Source: Nemertoderma westbladi (Eukaryota > Xenacoelomorpha > Nemertodermatida > Nemertodermatidae). Taken from it: a DNA stretch of 64,000 bases. This document shows, in pieces, positions 9,913 to 23,500 of this stretch. How positions within the stretch are numbered: the stretch's first letter is position 1; each line of letters starts with the position of its first letter. The position numbers and the translations under genes were made by a program. Below the pieces are notes generated by a model. The model was not told the origin of the DNA and ran no database searches. It saw nothing but the letters and a program-made list of their open reading frames with translations. The stretch is from positions 1-64,000 of the forward strand of contig JAUCBJ010002084.1 of assembly GCA_032718475.1 (NCBI GenBank), written 5' to 3'.

Positions 9913-10388
9913 TGTTAGCTTATTCAATCCCGCCAACACCCCATAAAGTTATTAGCCAATAAGCAATATTGGGAGCCACGAGATTGGGTAATTAACCAAC
10001 TCGTGCCATCCCAATAAGAGTGGGAAGGAAGCACACAATAGAGGGTCAGGGGCCAAACCCCTAACCCAAAGGAAATAGCTGGAGTGAACGGGAACACTCC
10101 AAAGGGCGCCAACAAGGGTAACAACCAATCAGAGGGGGGCAAGGCATCGATTAGGTAGTAATTAGGCCAACCGTGCAGTATAGCCACTTGGCAGTAATAT
10201 TACCTATTCAGTCATATCAGTGCAGCAGTGCTAGCGTAGGTTAATAGTTAATTAGTTTAGTTAGGGGAGCACGGGACTTTAGTTACCGTATCCCGCCTAC
10301 CGTATAATTCACAATATATCTATATCCTATAACCTATTATTATACACCGAACTTCAGAACTCATTTAACTTCATTCACTCTTTATACA
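9913..10388 (+). repeat. 3' LTR of the BEL element
   Basis: It starts TGTTAGC right after the polypurine tract. It contains AT-rich TATA-like sequence (about 10300-10350), suitable for a Pol II promoter or poly(A) region. The 3' end is set at the CA of TTTATACA because, beyond it, the frame of the neighbouring LINE becomes endonuclease-like (LDIPLLLLSCYAP at about 10454). The partner 5' LTR is not in the window, so the borders cannot be confirmed by comparison. Confidence 0.7.
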
Positions 10389-10453
10389 CGGCGGGGACGC
10401 GTAAACTGAATACCAACCGGATAAATCGGGATCCTCCTGGATCCCGTCACAGT

Positions 10454-13161
10454 CTTGACATCCCACTTCTATTATTATCTTGCTATGCACCTGACCCCTC
10501 GAGGGGATGTTCAGCCTACGAGGAGTTCTTGGGGAGACTGGGCTCAATCCTCGATTCAAATCCAGACACCCTCCCAATTGTATTAGCCGATACGAACGCG
10601 GATGTTGGGCCACTACAAGGGCCCAGATATGGTAGGTGTAAAGCGACACTAAGAGGACGTCGCCTCAACGAGTTCCTAAACTCCTTTAACCTCCTTGCCG
10701 CCGACACTACACCTAAGTTCTCAGGCCCTACTACTACCTTCCGGGGTAATGGCGCTTCATATATTGACCATGTTCTTACGACATCAGCAGGACTCGACCT
10801 TATTACAACCGGAAGGGTCTTTGACGACGATGCCATTAACAATATGTCCGACCATGTCCCTATCCAGGTAAATATAACCATCAATGTAAAGGAACCAAGG
10901 GTCAGAACAGGTAATGATAACAACATCAAAATCACGAGATTTGCGTGGGCGAAGGTTTCCAATGAACAAATAAACAACTACAGCAACCTGGTGGAGAATG
11001 ATATTCGGAGGATCCTATCAGAAACCAAATTGTCCTCAGTTGACTGGGCGTATTCAGACTTAGATACTTGGGCATCAGAAATCCAACGGATAATATGCAA
11101 TGCTGCGTTGTCATCATTCCCTATTCACAAGAAACATAAATTCACAAAGAATATCCGTATTAGATGCAACACACTGAGAGAACGCTGTAAAACTACCAAG
11201 CAATTATATAAACTTTGGTGCAGGGACGAGAAGGGCAAAGGTAGTGCACACGGAACTGCCTACAAGGACTCACGGAGATCAGTTCGAAGACTCAAAAACC
11301 TGTTATCTCGTAATCTAGTTTCAAACGACGTGCACAGAAAGTCATCATTGCTAAAGAAGAGTCCCCGACAGTTCTGGAGAAGCTTCAAATCAAAAAGTGA
11401 CACCACCCCCAATGAAGGACTCCAAGACACTATCAGGAACAACCTAACCAAGGGGCACACAAAGGGGTCTGAATATGACTCATCCATAGAGCACTTGACG
11501 AATGATCTCAATGACAAATGCAAACAGACCGACATCCCAACCATATCAGAAATAACAATAAGGAGGGCTATAAGCGAGCTGTCGAAGGGGAAAGCTCCAG
11601 ACACATCATCTCTCGTCGTAGAGCTGTTTCTCGCCTTAGATCCTGATTTCATCTGCCCTGTACTAGCCGACATATATAATGCCTGCTTCCGACTAGGAAA
11701 TGTTCCAAAGCCCTTCGGCGATACCATCGTCACACACCTATTCAAAGGGAAAGGGCGTAACCCTCTCATGGCTACCTCATATCGTCCAATCGCCACGGTC
11801 AGCGTTCTAGCCAAAATATTTGAAGCCATCATCCTGTGCGAATACCTCTCCTCCCCAAATTTTATTATGCAGTCCCAACTGGCCTACCAATCCAAAATCG
11901 GTTCAGACCTTATACTTGGCACTGTTCTGGAATGTCTGGAACATCATAGGAGCCGGGGGAACACAGTTTTTATGTGTCAGCTCGACATCACTGCAGCGTT
12001 CGACAATGTAGACTACATTACCCTGTTCAACAAGTTAACAGAACACCTAAACCCGCACATCTGTCTTGCCATTCTCTCATACTACACATACACTGTTGCA
12101 TTTTTGAAATTTGAATCCATTATAAGTGGTGATGGCATCGCATTGATCAGGGGCCTTAAACAGGGATCTCTGCTATCCCCAACATTATTCAATCTGTATA
12201 CTGGAAGCATTCACTCAGGACTTGAATCCACTGAACACGGATGTCATGTGCACAATACATGGCTTGGGGTGATATCTTATGCCGACGACATCTTGGTCAT
12301 TGGCACAGCCGCCTCGGAGGTAGAGTTTCTGGTCGGGCGGGTCGTATCGGGCCTAAATGAGATCAACCTTGACATTGAACAGACAAAAACTAAGTGGATC
12401 ATCTGCCGAGGGAAAAAGTGTACGGACACTGCGACACCAACATTCCTTAACATAAATGGGACCCTAGTACCCGCAAAGCCATCATTAACATTCTTGGGCT
12501 TCAAATTTACATCTACATCGAATAGACTGGCCGACTGCATTCGAATAATCGCTTCAGCCGCTGACACATTTCATAGAAACAGTTGGACCGTTCGTTGGCT
12601 GCATACCGACATCCTTAGTCACTTATGGAAGGTAATCGGTGTCCCCAACATTTTATATAGCTTAAAGTTCCTCATTGGTTCGTTATCATCCAGCGACATA
12701 GCGCCTTAGATGTCTACTACAGAAAAATCCTTCGTGGCCTACTGTGCCTTGGGACGTACGTCAATAATCACACCATTCTCAGTATACTGCATTGCAAACC
12801 GATATCTACGGAAGCATTCTCTGCCTCAATTGGTACAATAACCCGATGTACACAATGTCCAAATCCAACACTGCAATCTATCCTACGAATATCTTTGCAA
12901 ACCCACTCTGATCCTCACTCCAGCTATGTTGGTCTCGGCAGCTCTTACAGTAAATGCAACAATTTTTATCCGATGCCACACATCTCTTCTCTCCTCACCT
13001 TCCAGTATAATAAGGAAGCATTGTTGACAAGGATGAATTGTGGTTCGATGTCAACAAGCGATCGCATAAAAATGGATCTCATCACAAATTGTTACAACCT
13101 CCAGAATAAATCATTCTCATCTAGGCACTCTCGCATCCTTGAATTCTTCAACGCGATATAG
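10454..13161 (+). pseudogene. LINE endonuclease/reverse transcriptase, frameshifted and partial
   Basis: The main frame runs open to a stop at 12707-12709. It shows endonuclease motifs (CYAP, VLADTNADVG, then SYIDHVL and MSDHVP), the RT entry motif with FKGKGRNP and SYRPIA, QLDITAAFDNV (catalytic D), GLKQGSLLSP and SYADDI (catalytic DD). The frame then stops, but the shifted frame from 12706 continues through DVYYRKI to a stop at 13159-13161 with a cysteine-containing tail typical of LINE ORF2 ends. The copy therefore carries at least one single-base frameshift and lacks the N-terminal endonuclease part, and is not expected to be active. Confidence 0.85.
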
Positions 13162-13255
13162 ACAGACACCGACCCTACTAAGCACTATCACTTAGTATCA
13201 TTATGTTCCTCGTGGTGCTGGGCACGCTGGTATTACGGGATGTTTGTTTCCAACA

Positions 13256-13280
13256 CCCCCCCCCCCCCCCCCCCCCCCCC
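13256..13280. repeat. Homopolymer run of 25 C
   Basis: A pure C tract in the LINE 3' UTR. Its length may be affected by sequencing. Confidence 0.95.
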
Positions 13281-13583
13281 AACCCCACTCGTTAACAGAA
13301 CTAGTACTGATACGAACGTGCAATAGGATTATCGTGTAATCTATATGGCCTATTCTCCATATAGATTCATACATGTATTCATATAGAAAATATAACATAC
13401 TCATATAGATTCTATACATAGCTTATTCTGCCATTTCTTTTTAACCACCTTAATTGTACCAATTATGGTTTTTACTAGTTTTTGCGTAACTTGCCTCATA
13501 ATTTGTGTTGAACGTATCTCGGTGCACCTTTATTTTATATTGTCGGCAAAGACCGAATTAAATTAAATGAAATGAAATGAAAT

Positions 13584-13950
13584 GTTGTACTGTTGGGTAC
13601 TCCAAAAGTATTAGGTGCAACTTATGTGCACCTAGTTGTACCTCTTTAATAAAACTTTTCAGTCTCAAAAAATAATTAGAAGCCAATTCTCGCTGCGTGG
13701 CCTGTTATTTAGTACACGTTTGTGGAAACCCATAACCAAAATAAAGGAGGCTCACAGTTTAGAAGTTGAGTTTAGCGGGTAAAACGTCGAGGAACAGGTG
13801 CAGGGTAGATTATTAGTTTGAGATACAGTTCCAGAATAGTAGCATAAGGCAATTTGTAATTGTATTTTACTCTGTTTACTTTTCGTGTCGGTAGGTACGT
13901 TCCATATGTTTACATAATGTGGTGAATCTTTGTTAGTTTTGTAGTTGTTG
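13584..13950. other. Intergenic, no gene seen
   Basis: AT-rich sequence between the LINE tail and the minus-strand surface-protein gene. It would hold the 3' UTR of that gene. Near 13650 AATAAAA occurs on the plus strand. I see nothing else. Confidence 0.5.
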
Positions 13951-14580
13951 TTAGTTATGAAGCTCTACTGATAGCAGAACAATAATGAAGGCTACTATAT
14001 ACCAGATCGGTGTAGCATTGTTGGAATCGCTCTCAGTAACCAATGAGGTTGTAGTGCTCTCCGTTGTGGCCGTTGGTTGGGTGGCTCTTTCCTTCCATTC
14101 TGTTGGAGGACATGGTCCGTCGCAACAGAAATGTTGGCAGGATTCATACCTTACTGAGATATCCGTTTTCAGCCAATTGACAATCGCCATGATTCTTATG
14201 ACAAAGTCATCTCGGTGCTCGGAACCGAGGTCTGGAAGAACAACTTGAATAAAATAGGTACACCCAGCTTCGTTGAGTGGAGCGCAGTGCTCTCTGTCGC
14301 AGTGGTCATAGTGAGACTCAATGGTGATCTCAGCATCATGTTCTTCCGAATATCCAGTAACTATGTACGATGTAGAAGTGCAAGTATAACAACCACTAAT
14401 ATTCCTCGAGATTTGAAAGATCTCGTTATCTTCCACAAATCCTTCTACCTTGTCTTCGTACACTTTTTGTAAGACGATGTTGTCCGATGAAATCGTCCAA
14501 GAATATCTATCTGGACAGGTGAAGTTCGATGAGACCATTGTTGCATGTAACGTAATGAACAGAGCTGTGATGATTTGCAT
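13951..14580 (-). CDS. Small cysteine-rich cell-surface protein (unknown function)
   Basis: The product has 209 residues from the ATG at 14580. I prefer it over the longer frame start at 14703 because it places a clean signal peptide (MQIITALFITLHATMVSS) at the N-terminus. An ectodomain of about 150 residues with roughly a dozen cysteines follows, with N-glycosylation sequons (NFT, NIS, NAT). A Thr/Ser-rich stalk comes next, then a hydrophobic C-terminal segment (IWYIVAFIIVLLSVEL) only two residues from the end. That layout fits a GPI anchor signal, or a type I membrane protein with almost no tail. No introns are needed. I do not recognise a family. It could be one exon of a longer gene. Confidence 0.6.
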   Translation of the reverse strand: MQIITALFITLHATMVSSNFTCPDRYSWTISSDNIVLQKVYEDKVEGFVEDNEIFQISRNISGCYTCTSTSYIVTGYSEEHDAEITIESHYDHCDREHCAPLNEAGCTYFIQVVLPDLGSEHRDDFVIRIMAIVNWLKTDISVRYESCQHFCCDGPCPPTEWKERATQPTATTESTTTSLVTESDSNNATPIWYIVAFIIVLLSVELHN

Positions 14581-14816
14581 TATTAATGTTCGATATCTTA
14601 TAGTTTGCGTACACTGTATATACCTACATAAGTATCCGTAGAGTTCAGTTGTACACAACCCTAAATGAAACAACATTAATCTGAAAAATCCTCTTTTTCT
14701 CATTCAAATTTGTAGAAAACAATGCAAGAAAATAGGAAGTAGTTCAACGCGAGTAACGTAACATGCAGAACCGGATGCAAAGATCGTTACGTATTTTCGT
14801 GTATTTTATTTTTATA
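14581..14816. other. Upstream region of the surface-protein gene
   Basis: AT-rich. On the minus strand the sequence just upstream of the chosen ATG contains TATA-like stretches (for example around 14600-14615). It ends where the 59-bp satellite starts. Confidence 0.35.
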
Positions 14817-15490
14817 ATAGAACAATCTCACACACAGAATGATCAGTTGCAGGTCCGTTGCAGGTCCCTCCAACCACCGGCTGCCATAAAACAATCTCAT
14901 ACACAGACTGATCAGTTGAAGGTCCCTTTAACCAGCCGGCTGCCACAGAACAATCTCACACACAGAATGATCAGTTGCAGGTCCGTTGCAGGTCCCTCCA
15001 ACCACCGGCTGCCATAAAACAATCTCATACACAGACTGATCAGTTGCAGGTCCCTCAAACCAGCCGGCTGCCACAGAACAATCTCACACACAGAATGATC
15101 AGTTGCAGGTCCCTCCGACCACCGGCTGCCATAGAACAATCTCACACACAGATTGATCAGTTGCAGGTCCCTCCAACCAGCCGGCTGCCATAGAACAATC
15201 TCACACACAGTTTGATCAGTGCAGGTTCCTCCAACCAGCCGGCTGCCATAGAACAATCTCACACACAGAATGATCAGTTGCAGGTCCCTCCGACCACCGG
15301 CTGCCATAGAACAATCTCACACACAGATTGATCAGTTGCAGGTCCCTCCAACCAGCCGGCTGCCATAGAACAATCTCACACACATAATGATCAGTTGCAG
15401 GTCTCTCCAACCAGCCGGCTGCCATAGAACAATCTCACACACAGACTGATCAGTTGCAGGTCCCTCCAACCAGCCGGCAGCCATAGAACA

Positions 15491-16906
15491 ATCTCACGCA
15501 CAGACTGATCAGTTGAAGGTCCCTCCAACCAGCCGGCTGCCATAGAACAATCTCACACACAGACTGATCAGTTACAGGTCACTCCAACCAGCCGGCTGCC
15601 ATAGAACAATCTCACACACAGAATGATCAGTTGCAGGTCCCTCCAACCAGCCGGCTGCCATAGAACAATCTCACACACAGACTGATCAGTTACAGGTCAC
15701 TCCAACCAGCCGGCTGCCATAGAACAATCTCACACACAGAATGATCAGTTGCAGGTCTCTCCAACCAGCCGGCTGCCATAGAACAATCTCAAACCCAGAC
15801 TGATCAGTTGCAGGTCCCTCCAACCAGCCGGCTGCCATAGAACAATCTCACACACATAATGATCAGTTGCAGGCCCCTCCAACCAGCCGGCCACCATAGA
15901 ACAATCTCACACACAGACTGATCAGTTGCAGGTCCCTCCAACCAGCCGTCTGCCATAGAACAATCTCACACACAAAATGATCAGTTGCAGGTCTCTCCAG
16001 CCAGCCGGCTGCCATAGAACAATCTCACACACAGACTGATCAGTTGCAGGTCCCTCCAACCAGCCGGCTACCATAGAACAATCTCACACACAGACTGATC
16101 AGTTGCAGGTCTCTCCAACCAGCCGGCTGCCATAGAACAATCTCACACACAGACTGATCAGTTGCAGGTCCCTCCAACCAGCCGGCAGCCATAGAACAAT
16201 CTCACGCACAGACTGATCAGTTGAAGGTCCCTCCAACCAGCCGGCTGCCATAGAACAATCTCACACACAGACTGATCAGTTACAGGTCACTCCAACCAGC
16301 CGGCTGCCATAGAACAATCTCACACACAGAATGATCAGTTGCAGGTCCCTCCAACCAGCCGGCTGCCATAGAACAATCTCACACACAGACTGATCAGTTA
16401 CAGGTCACTCCAACCAGCCGGCTGCCATAGAACAATCTCACACACAGAATGATCAGTTGCAGGTCTCTCCAACCAGCCGGCTGCCATAGAACAATCTCAA
16501 ACCCAGACTGATCAGTTGCAGGTCCCTCCAACCAGCCGGCTGCCATAGAACAATCTCACACACATAATGATCAGTTGCAGGCCCCTCCAACCAGCCGGCC
16601 ACCATAGAACAATCTCACACACAGACTGATCAGTTGCAGGTCCCTCCAACCAGCCGTCTGCCATAGAACAATCTCACACACAAAATGATCAGTTGCAGGT
16701 CTCTCCAGCCAGCCGGCTGCCATAGAACAATCTCACACACAGACTGATCAGTTGCAGGTCCCTCCAACCAGCCGGCTACCATAGAACAATCTCACACACA
16801 GACTGATCAGTTGCAGGCCCCTCCAACCAGCCGGCCACCATAGAACAATCTCACACACAGACTGATCAGTTGCAGGTCCCTCCAACCAGCCGTCTGCCAT
16901 AGAACA
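15491..16906. repeat. 708-bp higher-order duplication in the satellite
   Basis: A rare marker (CACGCACAG unit followed by GTTGAAGG) occurs at 15491 and again at 16199, exactly 708 bp (12 x 59) apart. The variant order that follows is the same in both copies, and a further partial copy follows. Confidence 0.85.
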
Positions 16907-17553
16907 ATCTCACACACAAAATGATCAGTTGCAGGTCTCTCCAGCCAGCCGGCTGCCATAGAACAATCTCACACACAGACTGATCAGTTGCAGGTCCCTC
17001 CAACCAGCCGGCTACCATAGAACAATCTCACACACAGACTGATCAGTTGCAGGTCCCTCAAACCAGCCGGCTGCCATAGAACAATCTCACACACAGACTG
17101 ATCAGTTGCAGGTCACTCCAACCACCCGGCTGCCATAGAACAATCTCACACACATAATGATCAGTTGCAGGTCTCACCAACCAGCCGGCTGCCATAGAAC
17201 AATCTCACACACAGACTGATCAGTTGCAGGTCACTCCAACCACCCGGCTGCCATAGAACAATCTCACACACATAATGATCAGTTGCAGGTCTCACCAACC
17301 AGCCGGCTGCCATAGAACAATCTCACACACAGACTGATCAGTTGCAGGTCCCTCCAATCAGCCGGCTGTAATAGAACAATCTCACACACAGACTGATCAG
17401 TTACAGGTCACTCCTACCAGCCGGCTGCCATAGAACAATCTCACACACAGAATGATCAGTTGCAGGTCTCTCCAACCAGCCGGCTGCCATAGAACAATCT
17501 CATACACAGACTGATCAGTTGCAGGTCCCTCCAACCAGCCGTCTGCCATAGAA

Positions 17554-20500
17554 CAATCTCTCACAGAGACTGATCAGTTGCAGGTCACTCCAACCAGCCG
17601 GCTGCCATAGAACAATCTCACACACAGAATGATCAGTTGCAGGTCACTCCAGACAGACGGCTGCCATAGAACAATCTCACACACAGACTGATCAGTTGCA
17701 GGTCCCTCCAACAAGCCGGCTGCCATAGAACAATCTCATACAGAGTCTGATCAGTTGCAGGTCCCTTCAACCAGCCAGCTGCCATAGAACAATCTCACAC
17801 AGAGACTGATCAGTTGCAGGTCACTCCAACCAGCCGGCTGCCATAGAACAATCTCACACACAGAATGATCAGTTGCAGGTCCCTCCAACCAGCCGGCTGC
17901 CATAGAACAATCGCACACAGAGACTGGTTAGTTGCAGGTCACTCCAACCAGCCGGCTGCCATAGAACAATCTCATACACAGACTGATCAGTTGCAGGTCC
18001 CTCCAACCAGCCGGCTGCCATAGAACAATCTCACACACATAATGATCAGTTGCAGGCCCCTCCAACCAGCCGGCCACCATAGAACAATCTCACACACAGA
18101 CTGATCAGTTGCCATTCCCTCCAACCAGCCGTCTGCCATAGAACAATTTCACACACAAAATGATCAGTTGCAGGTCTCTCCAACCAGCCGGCTGCCATAG
18201 AACAATCTCACCACAGACTGATCAGTTGCAGGTCCCTCCAACCAGCCGGCTACCATAGAACAATCTCACACACAGACTGATCAGTTGCAGGTCCCTCAAA
18301 CCAGCCGGCTGCCATAGAACAATCTCACACACAGACTGATCAGTTGCAGGTCACTCCAACCACCCGGCTGCCATAGAACAATCTCACACACATAATGATC
18401 AGTTGCAGGTCTCTCCAACCAGCCGGCTGCCATAGAACAATCTCACACACAGACTGATCAGTTGCAGGTCCCTCCAACCAGCCGGCTGCCATAGAACAAT
18501 CTCACACACAGAATGATCAGTTGCAGGTCACTCCAACCAGCCGGCTGCCATAGAACAATCTCACACACAGACTGATCAGTTACAGGTCACTACTACCAGC
18601 CGGCTGCCATAGAACAATCTCACACACAGACTGATCAGTTACAGGTCACTACTACCAGCCGGCTGCCATAGAACAATCTCACACACAGACTGATCAGTTG
18701 CAGGTCTCTCCAATCAGCCGGCTGCCATAGAACAATCTCACACACAGACTGATCAGTTACAGGTCACTACTACCAGCCGGCTGCCATAGAACAATCTCAC
18801 ACACAGACTGATCAGTTGCAGGTCTCTCCAATCAGCCGGCTGCCATAGAACAATCTCACACACAGACTGATCAGTTACAGGTCACTACTACCAGCCGGCT
18901 GCCATAGAACAATCTCACACACAGAATGATCAGTTGCAGGTCCGTTGCAGGTCCCTCCAACCACCGGCTGCCATAGAACAATCTCATACACAGACTGATC
19001 AGTTGAAGGTCCCTCTAACCAGCCGGCTGCCACAGAACAATCTCACACACAGAATGATCAGTTGCAGGTCCCTCCAACCAGCCGGCTGCCATAGAACAAT
19101 CACACGCACATAATGATCAATTGCAGGCCCCTCCAACCAGCCGGCCAACATAGAACAATCTCACACACAGACTGATCAGTTGCAGGTCACTCCAACCAGC
19201 CGTCTGCCATAGAACAATCTCTCACAGAGACTGATCAGTTGCAGGTCCCTCCAACCAGCCGGCTGCCATAGAACAATCTCACACACAGACTGATTAGTTG
19301 CAGGTCACTCCAACCAGCCGGCTGCCATAGAACAATCTCACACACAGAATGATCAGTTGCAGGTCTCTCCAACCAGACGGCTGCCATAGAACAATCTCAC
19401 ACACAGACTGATCAGTTGCAGGTCCCTCCAACAAGCCGGCTGCCATAGAACAATCTCATTCAGAGTCTGATCAGTTGAAGGTCCCTCTAACCAGCCGTCT
19501 GCCATAGAACAATCTCTCACAGAGACTGATCAGTTGCAGGTCCCTCCAACCAGCCGGCTGCCATAGAACCATCACACGCACATAATGATCAATTGCAGGC
19601 CCCTCCAACCAGCCGGCCACCATAGAACAATCTCATACACAGACTGATCAGTTGAAGGTCCCTCTAACCAGCCGGCTGCCACAGAACAATCTCACACACA
19701 GAATGATCAGTTGCAGGTCCCTCCAACCAGCCGGCTGCCATAGAACAATCTCACACACAGAATGATCAGTTGCAGGTCTCTCCAACCAGACGGCTGCCAT
19801 AGAACAATCTCACACACAGACTGATCAGTTGCAGGTCCCTCCAACAAGCCGGCTGCCATAGAACAATCTCATACAGAGTCTGATCAGTTGCAGGTCCCTC
19901 CAACAAGCCAGCTGCCATAGAACAATCTCACACAGAGACTGATCAGTTGCAGGTCACTCCAACCAGCCGGCTGCCATAGAACAATCTCACACACAGAATG
20001 ATCAGTTGCAGGTCCCTCCAACCAGCCGGCTGCCATAGAACAATCTCACACAGAGACTGGTTAGTTGCAGGTCACTCCAACCAGCCGGGTGCCATAGAAC
20101 AATCTCACACACAGAATGATCAGTTCCAGGTCACTCCAGTCAGACGGCTGCCATAGAACAATCTCACACACAGACTGATCAGTTGCAGGTCACTCCAACC
20201 AGCCGGCTGCCATAGAACAATCTCACACACAGAATGATCAGTTGAACGTCCCTCCAACCAGCCGGCTGGCATAGAACAATCTCACACAGAGACTGATCAG
20301 TTGCAGGTCCCTCCAACCAGAGGCTGCCATAGTACAATCTCACACACAAACTGATCAGTTGAAGGTCCCTCCAACCAGCCGGCTGCCATAGAACAATCTC
20401 ACACACAGACTGATCAGTTGAAGGTCCCTCCAACCAGCCGGCTGCCATAGAACAATCTCACACACAGACTGATCAGTTGCAGGTCCCTCCAATCAGTCGG

Positions 20501-23500
20501 CTGCCATAGAACAATCTCACACACAGAATGATCAGTTGCAGGTCCGTTGTTGCAGGTCCCTCTAACCAGCCGGCTGCCACAGAACAATCTCACACACAGA
20601 ATGATCAGTTGCAGGTCCCTCCAACCACCGGCTGCCATAGAACAATCTCACACACAGAATGATCAGTTGCAGGTCCGTTGCAGGTCCCTCCAACCACCGG
20701 CTGCCATAGAACAATCTCATACACAGACTGATCAGTTGAAGGTCCCTCTAACCAGCCGGCTGCCACAGAACAATCTCACACACAGAATGATCAGTTGCAG
20801 GTCCCTCCAACCACCGGCTGCCATAGAACAATCTCACACACAGATTGATCAGTTGCAGGTCCCTCCAACCAGCCGGCTGCCATAGAACAATCTCACACAC
20901 AGACTGATCAGTTGCAGGTCCCTCCAACCAGCCGGCTGCCATAGAACAATCTCACACACAGATTGATCAGTTGCAGGTCTCACCAACCAGCCGGCTGCCA
21001 TAGAACAATCTCACACACAGACTGATCAGTTGCAGGTCCCTCCAATCAGCCGGCTGTAATAGAACAATCTCACACACAGACTGATCAGTTACAGGTCACT
21101 CCTACCAGCCGGCTGCCATAGAACAATCTCACACACAGAATGATCAGTTGCAGGTCTCTCCAACCAGCCGGCTGCCATAGAACAATCTCATACACAGACT
21201 GATCAGTTGCAGGTCCCTCCAACCAGCCGGCTGCCATAGAACAATCTCACACACATAATGATCAGTTGCAGGCCCCTCCAACCAGCCGGCCACCATAGAA
21301 CAATCTCACACACAGACTGATCAGTTGCAGGTCCCTCCAACCAGCCGTCTGCCATAGAACAATCTCTCACAGAGACTGATCAGTTGCAGGTCACTCCAAC
21401 CAGCCGGCTGCCATAGAACAATCTCACACACAGAATGATCAGTTGCAGGTCACTCCAGACAGACGGCTGCCATAGAACAATCTCACACACAGACTGATCA
21501 GTTGCAGGTCCCTCCAACAAGCCGGCTGCCATAGAACAATCTCATACAGAGTCTGATCAGTTGCAGGTCCCTTCAACCAGCCAGCTGCCATAGAACAATC
21601 TCACACAGAGACTGATCAGTTGCAGGTCACTCCAACCAGCCGGCTGCCATAGAACAATCTCACACACAGAATGATCAGTTGCAGGTCCCTCCAACCAGCC
21701 GGCTGCCATAGAACAATCGCACACAGAGACTGGTTAGTTGCAGGTCACTCCAACCAGCCGGCTGCCATAGAACAATCTCATACACAGACTGATCAGTTGC
21801 AGGTCCCTCCAACCAGCCGGCTGCCATAGAACAATCTCACACACATAATGATCAGTTGCAGGCCCCTCCAACCAGCCGGCCACCATAGAACAATCTCACA
21901 CACAGACTGATCAGTTGCCATTCCCTCCAACCAGCCGTCTGCCATAGAACAATTTCACACACAAAATGATCAGTTGCAGGTCTCTCCAACCAGCCGGCTG
22001 CCATAGAACAATCTCACCACAGACTGATCAGTTGCAGGTCCCTCCAACCAGCCGGCTACCATAGAACAATCTCACACACAGACTGATCAGTTGCAGGTCC
22101 CTCAAACCAGCCGGCTGCCATAGAACAATCTCACACACAGACTGATCAGTTGCAGGTCACTCCAACCACCCGGCTGCCATAGAACAATCTCACACACATA
22201 ATGATCAGTTGCAGGTCTCTCCAACCAGCCGGCTGCCATAGAACAATCTCACACACAGACTGATCAGTTGCAGGTCCCTCCAACCAGCCGGCTGCCATAG
22301 AACAATCTCACACACAGAATGATCAGTTGCAGGTCACTCCAACCAGCCGGCTGCCATAGAACAATCTCACACACAGACTGATCAGTTACAGGTCACTACT
22401 ACCAGCCGGCTGCCATAGAACAATCTCACACACAGACTGATCAGTTACAGGTCACTACTACCAGCCGGCTGCCATAGAACAATCTCACACACAGACTGAT
22501 CAGTTGCAGGTCTCTCCAATCAGCCGGCTGCCATAGAACAATCTCACACACAGACTGATCAGTTACAGGTCACTACTACCAGCCGGCTGCCATAGAACAA
22601 TCTCACACACAGACTGATCAGTTGCAGGTCTCTCCAATCAGCCGGCTGCCATAGAACAATCTCACACACAGACTGATCAGTTACAGGTCACTACTACCAG
22701 CCGGCTGCCATAGAACAATCTCACACACAGAATGATCAGTTGCAGGTCCGTTGCAGGTCCCTCCAACCACCGGCTGCCATAGAACAATCTCATACACAGA
22801 CTGATCAGTTGAAGGTCCCTCTAACCAGCCGGCTGCCACAGAACAATCTCACACACAGAATGATCAGTTGCAGGTCCCTCCAACCAGCCGGCTGCCATAG
22901 AACAATCACACGCACATAATGATCAATTGCAGGCCCCTCCAACCAGCCGGCCACCATAGAACAATCTCACACACAGACTGATCAGTTGCAGGTCACTCCA
23001 ACCAGCCGTCTGCCATAGAACAATCTCTCACAGAGTCTGATCAGTTGCAGGTCCCTCCAACCAGCCGGCTGCCATAGAACAATCTCACACACAGAATGAT
23101 CAGTTGCAGGTCCCTCCAACCACCGGCTGCCATAGAACAATCTCATACACAGACTGATCAGTTGAAGGTCCCTCTAACCAGCCGGCTGCCACAGAACAAT
23201 CTCACACACAGAATGATCAGTTGCAGGTCCCTCCAACCAGCCGGCTGCCATAGAACAATCACACGCACATAATGATCAATTGCAGGCCCCTCCAACCAGC
23301 CGGCCACCATAGAACAATCTCACACACAGAATGATCAGTTGCAGGTCTCTCCAACCAGACGGCTGCCATAGAACAATCTCACACACAGACTGATCAGTTG
23401 CAGGTCCCTCCAACAAGCCGGCTGCCATAGAACAATCTCATTCAGAGTCTGATCAGTTGAAGGTCCCTCTAACCAGCCGTCTGCCATAGAACAATCTCTC

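Larger units (their letters stand above)
1..10388 (+). mobile_element. BEL/Pao LTR retrotransposon, 5' end outside window
   Basis: The element is recognised by a gag-pol polyprotein in BEL/Pao order (Gag-like domain, zinc knuckle, aspartic protease, reverse transcriptase, RNase H, integrase, C-terminal DUF5641-like segment). A second long ORF, a polypurine tract and a 3' LTR starting TGTTAG follow. Both long frames are free of stops, so the copy looks young. The 5' LTR and primer-binding site are left of the window. It abuts a LINE whose endonuclease frame starts just past the LTR, so the BEL element probably inserted into that LINE. The right boundary (10388) is inferred from a terminal CA and from where LINE coding similarity resumes; it could be off by tens of bases. 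Confidence 0.9.
10389..13583 (+). mobile_element. APE-type LINE (non-LTR retrotransposon), 5' truncated here
   Basis: The remnant contains the C-terminal half of an endonuclease domain, a full reverse transcriptase with YADD, a C-terminal segment reached by a frameshift, a 3' UTR with a run of 25 C (13256-13280), and a pentanucleotide tail (AAATG units, 13556-13583) typical of LINE 3' ends. The missing 5' part may lie left of the window on the other side of the BEL insertion. I do not assign a clade. Confidence 0.85.
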
